Below are positions 14,492 through 25,800 of a stretch of DNA of 35,108 nucleotides, one piece after another. Made by a program: the position numbers and the translations under genes. Under the pieces are notes generated by a model that saw nothing but the letters and a program-made list of their open reading frames with translations, made no database searches and was not told the origin of the DNA. Source of the DNA: Janibacter massiliensis (GTDB taxonomy: Bacteria > Actinomycetota > Actinomycetes > Actinomycetales > Dermatophilaceae); NCBI RefSeq assembly GCF_900289115.1, contig NZ_LT985196.1:1336470-1371577 (forward strand), read 5' to 3'. How positions within the stretch are numbered: the stretch's first letter is position 1; the number at the start of each line of letters is the position of its first letter.

Positions 14492-15184
14492 GTGCCCAGC
14501 CTGTACACCCGCCTCATCGGCGGACTCCTCGCGCTCACCGGCCTCGTTCTCACCCTGATGTCGTTTCCCCTCGCGGCCCATGTCGGGCCGTCCGGGCGAG
14601 CCGAGTTCGTCTCCCGGGTGGAGGGGAAGGGCCCTGTCGTGATCCGCCCCGACGTGCTCAACCGCGTCGACGCCCCCGTCACCATCGAGGCCGTGACCGA
14701 GGACGGGGCGCCGGTCTCCGTGCGCGCCGGGCGGCCCTCGCAGGCCGATGCGGTGCTCGGGACCGGGACGCTCCGGACCGTGACGGCCGTCGACCCCTCC
14801 GGGTGGTCGCTGCGCACGGGCAGCGACGGGTCGGGGTCACCGGCCACCGCCGGCCGCGCCGAGCTGTGGGACGAGGTCGCGGACGGGCGGGGCCGGGCCT
14901 CGGTCGAGCTCTCCCAGGCCGACGCCCCGCAGACGGTCGTCGTCGACCCCGGAGACCGGCCCGTGGAGCTCCGGCTCGCGTGGACGGATCACGGCTGGTG
15001 GTGGAAGGCCCTGGCCGGTGTCGTCATCGGTCTCGCCCTGCTCGCCCTCGGCCTGTTCATGATGATTCGCGGTCTGTTCCGCCGCCCGGGCCGCCGTCCC
15101 GCCGTGACGCACGACCACCGCGAGCAGCGCGGGGGGCCCGGCGCCCCCGCCGCGCCCGCCGCCCCCCCGGAGGAGCCCCGATGA
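14492..15184 (+). CDS. Two-TM membrane protein with extracytoplasmic domain, unknown
   Basis: This 230-residue protein has a membrane helix at about residues 8-28 (GGLLALTGLVLTLMSFPLAA), a beta-rich outer region of about 130 residues (AEFVSRVEGKGPVVIRPDVL to LRLAWTDHG), and a second helix near 173-195 (ALAGVVIGLALLALGLFMMI). A basic, Pro/Ala-rich cytoplasmic tail follows. The GTG at 14492 is set by GGAGG at 14482-14486. I do not recognise the family. Its stop overlaps the lipoprotein start by 4 nt (ATGA), so the two products probably act together at the membrane. The upstream MtrA-like repeat suggests cell-envelope control. Confidence 0.75.
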   Translation: MPSLYTRLIGGLLALTGLVLTLMSFPLAAHVGPSGRAEFVSRVEGKGPVVIRPDVLNRVDAPVTIEAVTEDGAPVSVRAGRPSQADAVLGTGTLRTVTAVDPSGWSLRTGSDGSGSPATAGRAELWDEVADGRGRASVELSQADAPQTVVVDPGDRPVELRLAWTDHGWWWKALAGVVIGLALLALGLFMMIRGLFRRPGRRPAVTHDHREQRGGPGAPAAPAAPPEEPR

Positions 15185-16176
15185 GCCCCCGCCCCGCCCG
15201 CGCCCGTCGCACGCTCGCCGCGCTCGTCCTCGTGGCCACGACGGTGTCCGGCTGCGCGAGCGTCGAACGGTCCGTCGTCGGCATCCACGACGCGCCGACC
15301 GAGGAGGCCGAGGGCGCGCCGATGAGCCGGGCCGAGGCGTCCTCGACGGCACGCACGGCACTCGACGCCGCCGCGGCCGCTCCGAGGGGCAGGACGGCGG
15401 CGGACGGCCGCGAGCGGAGGGACGTCCTCACCGGCCCGGCCCTGCTCGCTGCCGACGCTGCCGCCGCCGTGCGCGCCGACGGAGCGAAGGTCGCCGCGCC
15501 CGAGAAGGTCGAGGACCCCACCGTCCTGGCGGTGTCGAGCGGGGCGCGGTGGCCGCGCGCGATCCTCGCGACGAGCCGCTCCGACCGCCGTCAAAAGCTC
15601 CACGTCCTCGTGTCCGACAGCCCGGACGCGCCGTTCCGGCTCCACTCCAGCGTGACGATGGAGCCGGGGGCGAGCGTCCCCTCGCTCGGCGCCTTCGAGG
15701 ACGGTGCCGAGCTGGTCACCTCGACGGACCGGGGAGACGGATCCCCGTCGGCCGTCGGGGATCGGTTCGCGCGGGCCTGGCGATTCCCGGCGGCGTCGAA
15801 GGGTGCGCGCGGGGTGTCGACGGCCGATGCCTTCTCGACTGCGCGGCGGCAGAACGCCGAGCGGATCGCCCGGAAGAACAAGGGCCTGGCGACGTACGAG
15901 CAGACCCATCGGTCCCTGCCCGGCACGGCGATCGGCTTCCGCCTCGCCGACGGCGGGGTTCTGGGGATCACCTCCCTCGAGCGCATCGACCGGTTCTCGC
16001 TGAATGCCAAGGCACGCGGGTTCGTCCTGCCGTCCGACCTGCGCGCGCTGCTCGAGACGAGCGTCGTCAAGGAGGGGTTCCGGACCCGGACGATCGAGAC
16101 CATCGCCTTCACGACCCGCGGCACGCCCACGCTCGTCGGGGCGTCGGAGCAGCTGCGCTCGGCGAGCGCGTCCTGA
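15181..16176 (+). CDS. Putative lipoprotein, unknown function
   Basis: This 331-residue protein has a lipoprotein signal: basic start MSPRPARARR, hydrophobic LAALVLVATTV and lipobox VSGC, with the lipid-carrying cysteine near residue 25. The mature protein has an Ala/Asp-rich linker and then an alpha/beta region with VLAVSSGARWPRAILATSR, LHVLVSDSPDAPFRLHSSVTM and LGITSLERIDRF. I see no catalytic motif. The middle resembles lipoproteins of unknown function in other actinobacteria, but I cannot name the family. The ATG is inside the stop of the upstream membrane-protein gene, indicating translational coupling. A surface-exposed partner of that protein is a reasonable inference. Confidence 0.78.
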   Translation: MSPRPARARRTLAALVLVATTVSGCASVERSVVGIHDAPTEEAEGAPMSRAEASSTARTALDAAAAAPRGRTAADGRERRDVLTGPALLAADAAAAVRADGAKVAAPEKVEDPTVLAVSSGARWPRAILATSRSDRRQKLHVLVSDSPDAPFRLHSSVTMEPGASVPSLGAFEDGAELVTSTDRGDGSPSAVGDRFARAWRFPAASKGARGVSTADAFSTARRQNAERIARKNKGLATYEQTHRSLPGTAIGFRLADGGVLGITSLERIDRFSLNAKARGFVLPSDLRALLETSVVKEGFRTRTIETIAFTTRGTPTLVGASEQLRSASAS

Positions 16177-16226
16177 CGGGCCGCTGCGCTGCTGCCCGTC
16201 GCGGCTGCGCCTGAGAGGATGAGGGC

Positions 16227-17153
16227 ATGAGCGACCAGCCCGCCTCCCGTCCGGCCCTCCGGGGTGCTGTCGACCTCTCCGCCGTGTCGGCGCGGACCGC
16301 GCCCGGAGGGGCCACCCCGGCCTCGTCGTCGACGGTGCCCGAGGGCCTCGTCATCGAGGTCACGGACGCGACCTTCCAGCAGGTCGTCAACCGGTCGGTG
16401 CAGGTGCCGGTCGTCGTCGTCCTCCACACGGGGCCGACCGACGCGGCCTCGACCCAGCTGGTGGCGACCGTCACCGACGTCGCGGTGCGCCTCGACGGGC
16501 GGGTGCTCGTGGCGACCGCGGACGCCAGCGCCAACCCTGCCCTCGGTCAGGCGCTCGGGGCCCAGCAGCTGCCCGTCGCCCTGGGCATCCTCCAGGGCCA
16601 GCCGGTGCCGCTCTTCGCCGGTCCGACCCCCGTCGAGCAGGTGCAGGCCTACCTGGACCAGCTCCTGCAGCTCGCCGTCCAGCACGGCATCACCGGGCGG
16701 GTCGACCTGGGGCCCGTGCCGGACGCCGGTGCGGACGAGCTGCCCCCGCTGCACCAGGCGGCCTACGAGGCCATCGAGCGCGGCGACCTGCAGGCGGCCC
16801 GTGCGGCCTACGAGCAGGCGCTCGCCGAGAACCCGAAGGACGCGGACGCCGAGCTGGGCCTGGCGCAGATCGGGCTGCTCGCCCGGACGGAGGGCATCGA
16901 CGCGACCGCCGTGCGCCAGGCGGCCGCGGCGGACCCGACCGACGTCGACGCCGCGCTCGCGGTGGCCGACCTCGACGTCCTCGGAGGGCACGTGTCCGAC
17001 GCCTTCACCCGGCTCGTCGACCTCGTCAGGGCGACCCAGGGTGACGAGCGGGCGCGGGTGCGGGCGCACCTGCTCGAGCTGTTCGCGGTCGTCGGCAACC
17101 ACGACGAGCGGGTCCGGCGCGGGCGCACCGCCCTCATGAGCGCCCTGTTCTGA
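16227..17153 (+). CDS. Thioredoxin-fold plus TPR protein, CnoX/YbbN-like
   Basis: This 308-residue cytoplasmic protein has a Pro/Ala/Ser-rich start, a thioredoxin-like domain at about 40-150 (VIEVTDATFQQVVNRSVQVPVVVVLHTG, then VLVATADASANPALGQALG and QLPVALGILQGQPV), and a helical TPR-like C-terminus from about 170 (YEAIERGDLQAARAAYEQALAENPKDADAELGLAQI). The redox CxxC of thioredoxins is absent; the matching site reads HTGPTDAAS, and the protein has no cysteine. This agrees with actinobacterial YbbN/CnoX relatives, which act as holdases or co-chaperones. The ATG at 16227 follows GAGGAT by 6 nt, which could be either a weak ribosome site or a leaderless -10. A hairpin follows the stop. Confidence 0.85.
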   Translation: MSDQPASRPALRGAVDLSAVSARTAPGGATPASSSTVPEGLVIEVTDATFQQVVNRSVQVPVVVVLHTGPTDAASTQLVATVTDVAVRLDGRVLVATADASANPALGQALGAQQLPVALGILQGQPVPLFAGPTPVEQVQAYLDQLLQLAVQHGITGRVDLGPVPDAGADELPPLHQAAYEAIERGDLQAARAAYEQALAENPKDADAELGLAQIGLLARTEGIDATAVRQAAAADPTDVDAALAVADLDVLGGHVSDAFTRLVDLVRATQGDERARVRAHLLELFAVVGNHDERVRRGRTALMSALF

Positions 17154-17170
17154 CCGCCCCCGACGCCCCG

Positions 17171-17195
17171 CCCGAGATCTCGCCGAGATCTCGGG
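17171..17195 (+). terminator. Terminator hairpin after the thioredoxin-TPR gene
   Basis: CCCGAGATCT (17171-17180) pairs perfectly with AGATCTCGGG (17186-17195) across a 5-nt loop, 18 nt after the stop codon. Confidence 0.7.
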
Positions 17196-17237
17196 TCGCG
17201 GGCGGCACGTGGTGATGTGATCTTCATCTACCCCGCA

Positions 17238-17259
17238 GATCCCCGGATTACCGGGGATC
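17238..17259. terminator. Second hairpin in the spacer before the NlpC/P60 gene
   Basis: GATCCCCGG (17238-17246) and CCGGGGATC (17251-17259) form a 9-bp stem with an ATTA loop. It may be a backup terminator or part of the upstream region of the next gene; no T-run follows. The 286-bp spacer around it also holds the MtrA-like repeat at 17327. Confidence 0.45.
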
Positions 17260-17326
17260 GGCGCCGTTCGTCACGGGACAGGACGACCCTGAGCGACCCT
17301 TCCTCCCACGTGCGGTTTGCATCCGC

Positions 17327-17342
17327 GTTACGGATCTGTGAC
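17327..17342. promoter_or_regulatory. MtrA-like direct repeat before the NlpC/P60 gene
   Basis: GTTAC-GGATCT-GTGAC fits GTNAC-N6-GTNAC. Aligned with the 14403 site it shares 13 of 16 positions, and both are followed 10-11 nt later by GTGCCAC. MtrA is known to control cell-wall hydrolase genes in actinobacteria, so this placement is meaningful; binding is inferred. Confidence 0.55.
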
Positions 17343-17439
17343 CGTTCCTCCTCGTGCCACGGCCCCGGCGGGTCGATCCGGACGAGGGGCGATCCCTGAC
17401 CCGGGTGGGCACCGTCCTGTCCCCGTCGAAGGCCACGTC

Positions 17440-17958
17440 TTGCTCTCCAGCTTCTCGAAGTCCTCCCGTCCCGCCCGCTCCGTCTCCTCCGTTTTCGCCT
17501 CGGCGGGCCTCGTCCTCGCCGGGACGAGCGCCCTCGGTACCGCCGAGGTCGCCCAGGCGCCGAAGGCCCACGCGGCCACCGGTGTCGCGCAGTGGCGCGT
17601 CGACGGAGCGACCAAGCTCGCCAAGTCCCGTATCGGCCGCACCCCGTACCGCTACGGCGGGACGAGCCTCTACACCGGCGCGGACTGCTCGGGCTTCACC
17701 AAGCGCGTCTACAGCAAGAAGGGCGTCTACCTGCCGCGGACGGCCGGGGCGCAGAAGAGCTACGCACGCCCCATCTCCGCGCGGTGGCGCAAGCCCGGCG
17801 ACCTCGTCTTCTTCCAGTCGGGCGGGTACGTCTACCACCTCGGCATCTACGTCGGGTCCGGCTACATCGTCGACGCGCCGTCGTCCGGGCGCTACGTGAG
17901 CAAGCGGAAGATCTGGACGCGCAACGTCTCGTACGGGACCCTCCGCAAGGTCGGCTGA
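17440..17958 (+). CDS. Secreted NlpC/P60 peptidoglycan hydrolase
   Basis: This 172-residue secreted protein carries one NlpC/P60 domain, a cysteine peptidase fold that cuts peptide stems of peptidoglycan. Residues 1-46 are a signal peptide with a basic start and hydrophobic VFASAGLVLAGTSALG; cleavage is likely near AHAAT. The domain covers about 52-172, with nucleophile Cys83 in TGADCSGF and His133 in VYHLGIYVG. No SH3 or coiled-coil targeting domain is present. I chose TTG 17440 because GAAGG lies 7 nt upstream and it gives a proper signal peptide; longer frames read through regulatory DNA. An MtrA-like repeat is about 100 nt upstream. It converges on pgm, with 22 nt between. Confidence 0.9.
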   Translation: MLSSFSKSSRPARSVSSVFASAGLVLAGTSALGTAEVAQAPKAHAATGVAQWRVDGATKLAKSRIGRTPYRYGGTSLYTGADCSGFTKRVYSKKGVYLPRTAGAQKSYARPISARWRKPGDLVFFQSGGYVYHLGIYVGSGYIVDAPSSGRYVSKRKIWTRNVSYGTLRKVG

Positions 17959-17980
17959 CCCGGAACGGTCTCGCCGTGGG

Positions 17981-19624
<1,644 letters not shown>

Positions 19625-19694
19625 GACCCCATCCTTCCAACCGGGCGCCCGTCCCGCCACGGCTCGACCGGCCCCGGTCGGGCGAGCCACCTGC

Positions 19695-21843
<2,149 letters not shown>

Positions 21844-21850
21844 GGACCGG

Positions 21851-21856
21851 ACGGTA
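21851..21856 (-). promoter_or_regulatory. Leaderless -10 element of yaaA
   Basis: On the minus strand TACCGT lies exactly 7 nt before the yaaA GTG. Its -35 region would overlap the start of xthA. Confidence 0.6.
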
Positions 21857-21866
21857 CCCGCCCGGC

Positions 21867-21872
21867 TACCCT
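21867..21872 (+). promoter_or_regulatory. Leaderless -10 element of xthA
   Basis: TACCCT lies exactly 7 nt before the xthA GTG at 21880. Its -35 region would overlap the start of yaaA, so the two promoters are interleaved. Confidence 0.6.
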
Positions 21873-21879
21873 GACCGCC

Positions 21880-22842
21880 GTGCCGACGCCGGACGATCCC
21901 CCACCCCAGCCCCTACGGGTCGCCTCCTTCAACGTCAACGGGATCCGGGCGGCCCAGCGCCGCGGGTTCCAAGAGTGGCTCGCCCGGCGGGACCCCGACG
22001 TCGTCACTCTGCAGGAGGTCCGCTGCCCCGTCGACGCCGTGCCCGAGGGCGTCTTCGGTCCCCTGCACGCGACGTACGAGCCGGGGCACCTCGCCGGGCG
22101 CAATGGCGTGGCCGTGCTCACCCGGGTGCCACCGACGGCCGTCCGCACGTGGGACGGCGCCGCGTGGCACCTCGCGCCCGGCGGGTGCGCGCCGGAGCCG
22201 GTGGAGGCCGCGCCCGGGCCGCTCGCGCGCGGGATCTCCCGCTACGCCACGGAAGGCCGGTACATCGAGGTCGACCTCGCCGACGTCCCGCTCACCGTCG
22301 CCTCCCTGTACCTGCCCAAGGGCGGGCTGCCCGCCGAGCTGCAGGTCCCGGGGCGGATGCGCGAGGCGCCCGACGGCGGGGCCCGCTTCGAGCGCAAGAT
22401 GCACTTCCTCGACGCCTTCGGCCGCCAGCTCGCCCGGTCCCGCAAGGACGCGCTCCGGCGGGGCCGGGAGTTCCTGCTCACCGGGGACCTCAACATCGCC
22501 CACCAGCGGTGGGACGTCACCCACTGGCGCCGGGCGCACCGGTCCGAGGGCTTCCTCCCCGCCGAGCGGGAGTGGATCGACGCCCAGATCGGGCCGCGGA
22601 CCCTCGTCGACGTCGTGCGCCGGCACGTCGGCGACGTCGACGGGCCCTACTCGTGGTGGTCGTGGATGGGGGAGGCCTTCGCGAAGGACGTCGGGTGGCG
22701 GATCGACTACCACCTCGCGACCCCGCGCCTGGCCCGCTCGGCCACCGCGGCGGCCGTCGACCGGGAGGCCAGCCGCGAGGCGCGGATCAGTGACCACGCC
22801 CCGGTCGTCGTCGACTACGACACGGGGGCCTGGCCGGCCTGA
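21880..22842 (+). CDS. xthA: Exodeoxyribonuclease III / AP endonuclease
   Basis: This 320-residue enzyme of the EEP superfamily cleaves abasic DNA and removes damaged 3' ends in base-excision repair. Metal and catalytic motifs are in order: SFNVNGIRA (Asn), TLQEVR (Glu), GDLNIAHQRWD (Asp/Asn), and C-terminal WRIDYHLATP and SDHAPVVVD (His). It is longer than E. coli XthA (about 268 residues); the extra residues include a central insertion around WHLAPGGCAPEPVEAAPGP. The GTG start at 21880 is set by the TACCCT hexamer 7 nt upstream. The stop codon lies within the stem of a terminator hairpin. Confidence 0.95.
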   Translation: MPTPDDPPPQPLRVASFNVNGIRAAQRRGFQEWLARRDPDVVTLQEVRCPVDAVPEGVFGPLHATYEPGHLAGRNGVAVLTRVPPTAVRTWDGAAWHLAPGGCAPEPVEAAPGPLARGISRYATEGRYIEVDLADVPLTVASLYLPKGGLPAELQVPGRMREAPDGGARFERKMHFLDAFGRQLARSRKDALRRGREFLLTGDLNIAHQRWDVTHWRRAHRSEGFLPAEREWIDAQIGPRTLVDVVRRHVGDVDGPYSWWSWMGEAFAKDVGWRIDYHLATPRLARSATAAAVDREASREARISDHAPVVVDYDTGAWPA

Positions 22843-22873
22843 CCCGGCTCTCGACGGCCCCGGGTCAGGCCGG
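22834..22873. terminator. Bidirectional terminator overlapping the xthA stop
   Basis: Arms 22834-22847 (CCGGCCTGACCCGG) and 22860-22873 are perfectly complementary over 14 bp, with a 12-nt loop. The xthA stop TGA (22840-22842) is in the left arm. The convergent glg operon ends at 22885, so the hairpin can stop both transcripts. Confidence 0.75.
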
Positions 22874-22884
22874 GTGCGCCCGGC

Positions 22885-25800
22885 TCAGTCGATCGGGCGC
22901 AGGTAGACCGTGCTCAGGCGCGAGAGGCGGATCTCGGCCGACCACGGCTGCCGGTTCCACGGCACCTCCTGCGCGTCGAGCACCGTCCCGGCCGTGCTCG
23001 GGGAGCCCGCGGCGTCGTACCCGGCGGTGTCGAGGACGACCTCCCAGCGGCCCGGTCGCGGCAGCCCGATCCGCAGGCCGGACCGGTCGCCGCCGCCGAA
23101 GTTCACCGCGACCGCGAGCACCTCGTCACCCGAGCGGTCCTCGCGCCCGAACCGGACGAAGGTGAAGGTGTTGCCCGTGTTGTCGTCGGCGTCCAGCCAC
23201 TCGAACCCGGCCGGCGTGCTGTCGAGCGCCCACATCGCGGGAGAGTCCGCGTAGACCCGGTTGAGCTCCTTGACGAGGTTGTGGACCCGGTAGTGCTCGG
23301 GGTGGTCCAGCAGCCACCAGTCGAGGGAGCGGCCGTCGGCCCACTCGGCCGTCTGCGCGAACTCGCACCCCATGAAGAGGAGCTGCTTGCCCGGGTGCGC
23401 CCACATGTAGGCGTAGTACGCGCGCAGCGTCGCGAGCTGGTCGGCGAACGAGCCGGGGATCTTCCGCGGCATCGAGCCCTTGCCGTGGACGACCTCGTCG
23501 TGGCTGATCGGCAGCAGGTAGTTCTCCGCGTAGGCGTACATCAGCGGGAACGTCAGCAGGTTGTGGTGGTACTGCCGGTGGATGGGGTCCTGCGCGATGT
23601 ACCGCAGGGAGTCGTTCATCCACCCCATGTTCCACTTCATGCCGAAGCCGAGGCCGCCGTCGGACGTCGGGCGGGTGACCCCGGGCCACGCGGTCGACTC
23701 CTCGGCGACGATGACGACACCCGGGTGGCGCCGGTACGCCGTCGCGTTGACCTCCTGGAGGAGGGCCACCGCCTCGAGGTTCTCCCGCCCGCCGTGGCGG
23801 TTCGGCTCCCACTCGCCGTCCTTGCGCGAGTAGTCGAGGTAGAGCATCGATGCGACACCGTCGATCCGCAGCCCGTCGACGTGGAACTCCTCGAGCCAGT
23901 ACAGGGCGTTGGCGACGAGGAAGTTGCGCACCTCGTTACGGCCGAAGTCGAAGATGTACGAGCCCCACTCCGGGTGCCAGCCCTTGCGCGGGTCGGGGTG
24001 CTCGTAGAGCGCTTGGCCGTCGAGCTGCGCCAGCGCCCACGGGTCCGTGGCGAAGTGCCCGGGGACCCAGTCGAGGATGACCCCGACGCCGGCCTGGTGG
24101 AGGCGGTCGACGAGGTAGCGGAAGTCGTCCGGGTCGCCGAAGCGCGCGTTCGGCGCGTAGTAGCTCGTCACGTGGTAGCCCCACGACGGCGGGTACGGGT
24201 GGTCCATGACGGGCAGGAGCTCGACGTGGGTGAACCCGAGGTCGCTCACGTAGTTGACGAGGTGCTCGGCGAGGTCGCGGTAGCTCGAGCCCTGGCGCCA
24301 CGAACCGAGGTGGACCTCGTAGATGCTCGTCGGGCGGTGGTGGGGGTCGGTCGCCGCCCGGGCGGCGAGCCACTCGCCGTCGCCCCAGACGTAGTCGGTG
24401 CTCGTGACCCGGCTCGCCGTCGCGGGTGCGACCTCGGCGTGCCGGGCGAGCGGGTCCGCCTTCTCCAGCAGCCGCCCGTCGGGGGTGCGGATCGCGTACT
24501 TGTAGCAGGCGCCCGCCCCGACGCCGGGGATGAAGACCTCCCAGACGCCCGACGACCCGAGGGCTCGCATCGGGTGGGCCGTGGCGTCCCAGCCGTTGTG
24601 GTCGCCGATGACGTGGACGCTGCGGGCGCGTGGCGCCCAGACGGCGAACGACGTGCCCTCGACCCGTCCGAGCGGTCCCTCGAAGCTGCGCACGCGGGCA
24701 CCGAGGACGGTCCACAGCTGCTCGTGCCGGCCCTCGTTCACCAGGTGCAGGTCGACCTCGCCGACGGTCGGGGCGAAACGGTAGGGGTCGTCCTGCTCGT
24801 GCTCGACGCCGTCACCCCACGTCGTGAGGACGCGGTAGTCCATCGTGCGGTCGATCTCCTCGCGCAGGACCGACCACGCGCCGGCGTGCTCGTGCGTCGC
24901 CTCGAGGATCTCCCCGTCCTCGAAGCGGATCCGCACGGCCTGGGCCATCGGGCGGCGGACCCGCACGCGCAGGCCGGCCGGCTCGAGGTGGTTGCCGAGC
25001 ACGTCGTGCGGCACCGCGCACCAGCCGCCCGCGAGCTCGTCGAGGAGGGTGCGCTGCGCGTCGCTGAGACCGCCGGACGCGGCGACGGGGCCGCTGCCGT
25101 CCGGCGCGGGCGTGTCGGTCGGGACGGACGGCTCGGTCGGATGCTGCGTCGTGCGGTCCACGGGGACCTCCTGGGTGAGTCGGTCGAGCGCGGACACCGG
25201 GATCGGGACCCACGCCGGACGGTTGCGGGCCTCGTACACGACCTCGTAGAGGGCCTTGTCGAGGACGAGTGCGGCGAGGACGTCGCCGTCGTCGCGCGGG
25301 TCGCGCCCGGAGACCGAGGCGTACCCGGCGAGGAAGGCCTCCTCGACGTCGGGGACGGCGGCGCGGGCCCGCGCGGCGAGCGGGTGCCCCTCGTGCTCGA
25401 GGGTCGCGGCGACGTAGTCGAAGGAGCGGAGCATCCCGGCCACGTCCCGCAGGGGCGCGTCGGGCAGGACCCGCTCGGGCAGCGGCCGGAGCGGCTCGCC
25501 CTCGAAGTCGATGAGGACCCAGCCGCGGCCGGGGACGTCGAGGACCTGGCCGAGGTGGTAGTCGCCGTGCACGCGCTGGAGCGCAGGCCAGCTCGCCCGG
25601 CGGGCTGCCGTCAGGCGCTGCTCGAGCGCGTCGGCCCTGTCGGCGAGGGCGGGGACGTGGGTGATCGCCTCGGCGAGGCGCCCCCGGGCGCCGTCGACGA
25701 ACCGGTCGACGTCCTCGGTCGTGCACGCCCTGGTCGGGGCGAGCCGGGCGAGGGCGGCGTGGACGCGCGCGGTCGCCGCACCGAGGTCACGGGCGCGGGG

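Noticed and set aside
17196-17439. Possible c-di-AMP (ydaO) riboswitch before the NlpC/P60 gene
   Set aside because: Such riboswitches often precede actinobacterial cell-wall hydrolase genes, but the conserved segments of that motif are not seen here; only a 9-bp hairpin and the GTNAC repeat are present.
25100-25250. Fusion of maltokinase and GlgB caused by a frameshift
   Set aside because: Codon pattern and linker composition continue smoothly and both domains are in one frame with no weak junction, so a real fusion is the simpler reading; read-level confirmation is still the decisive test.
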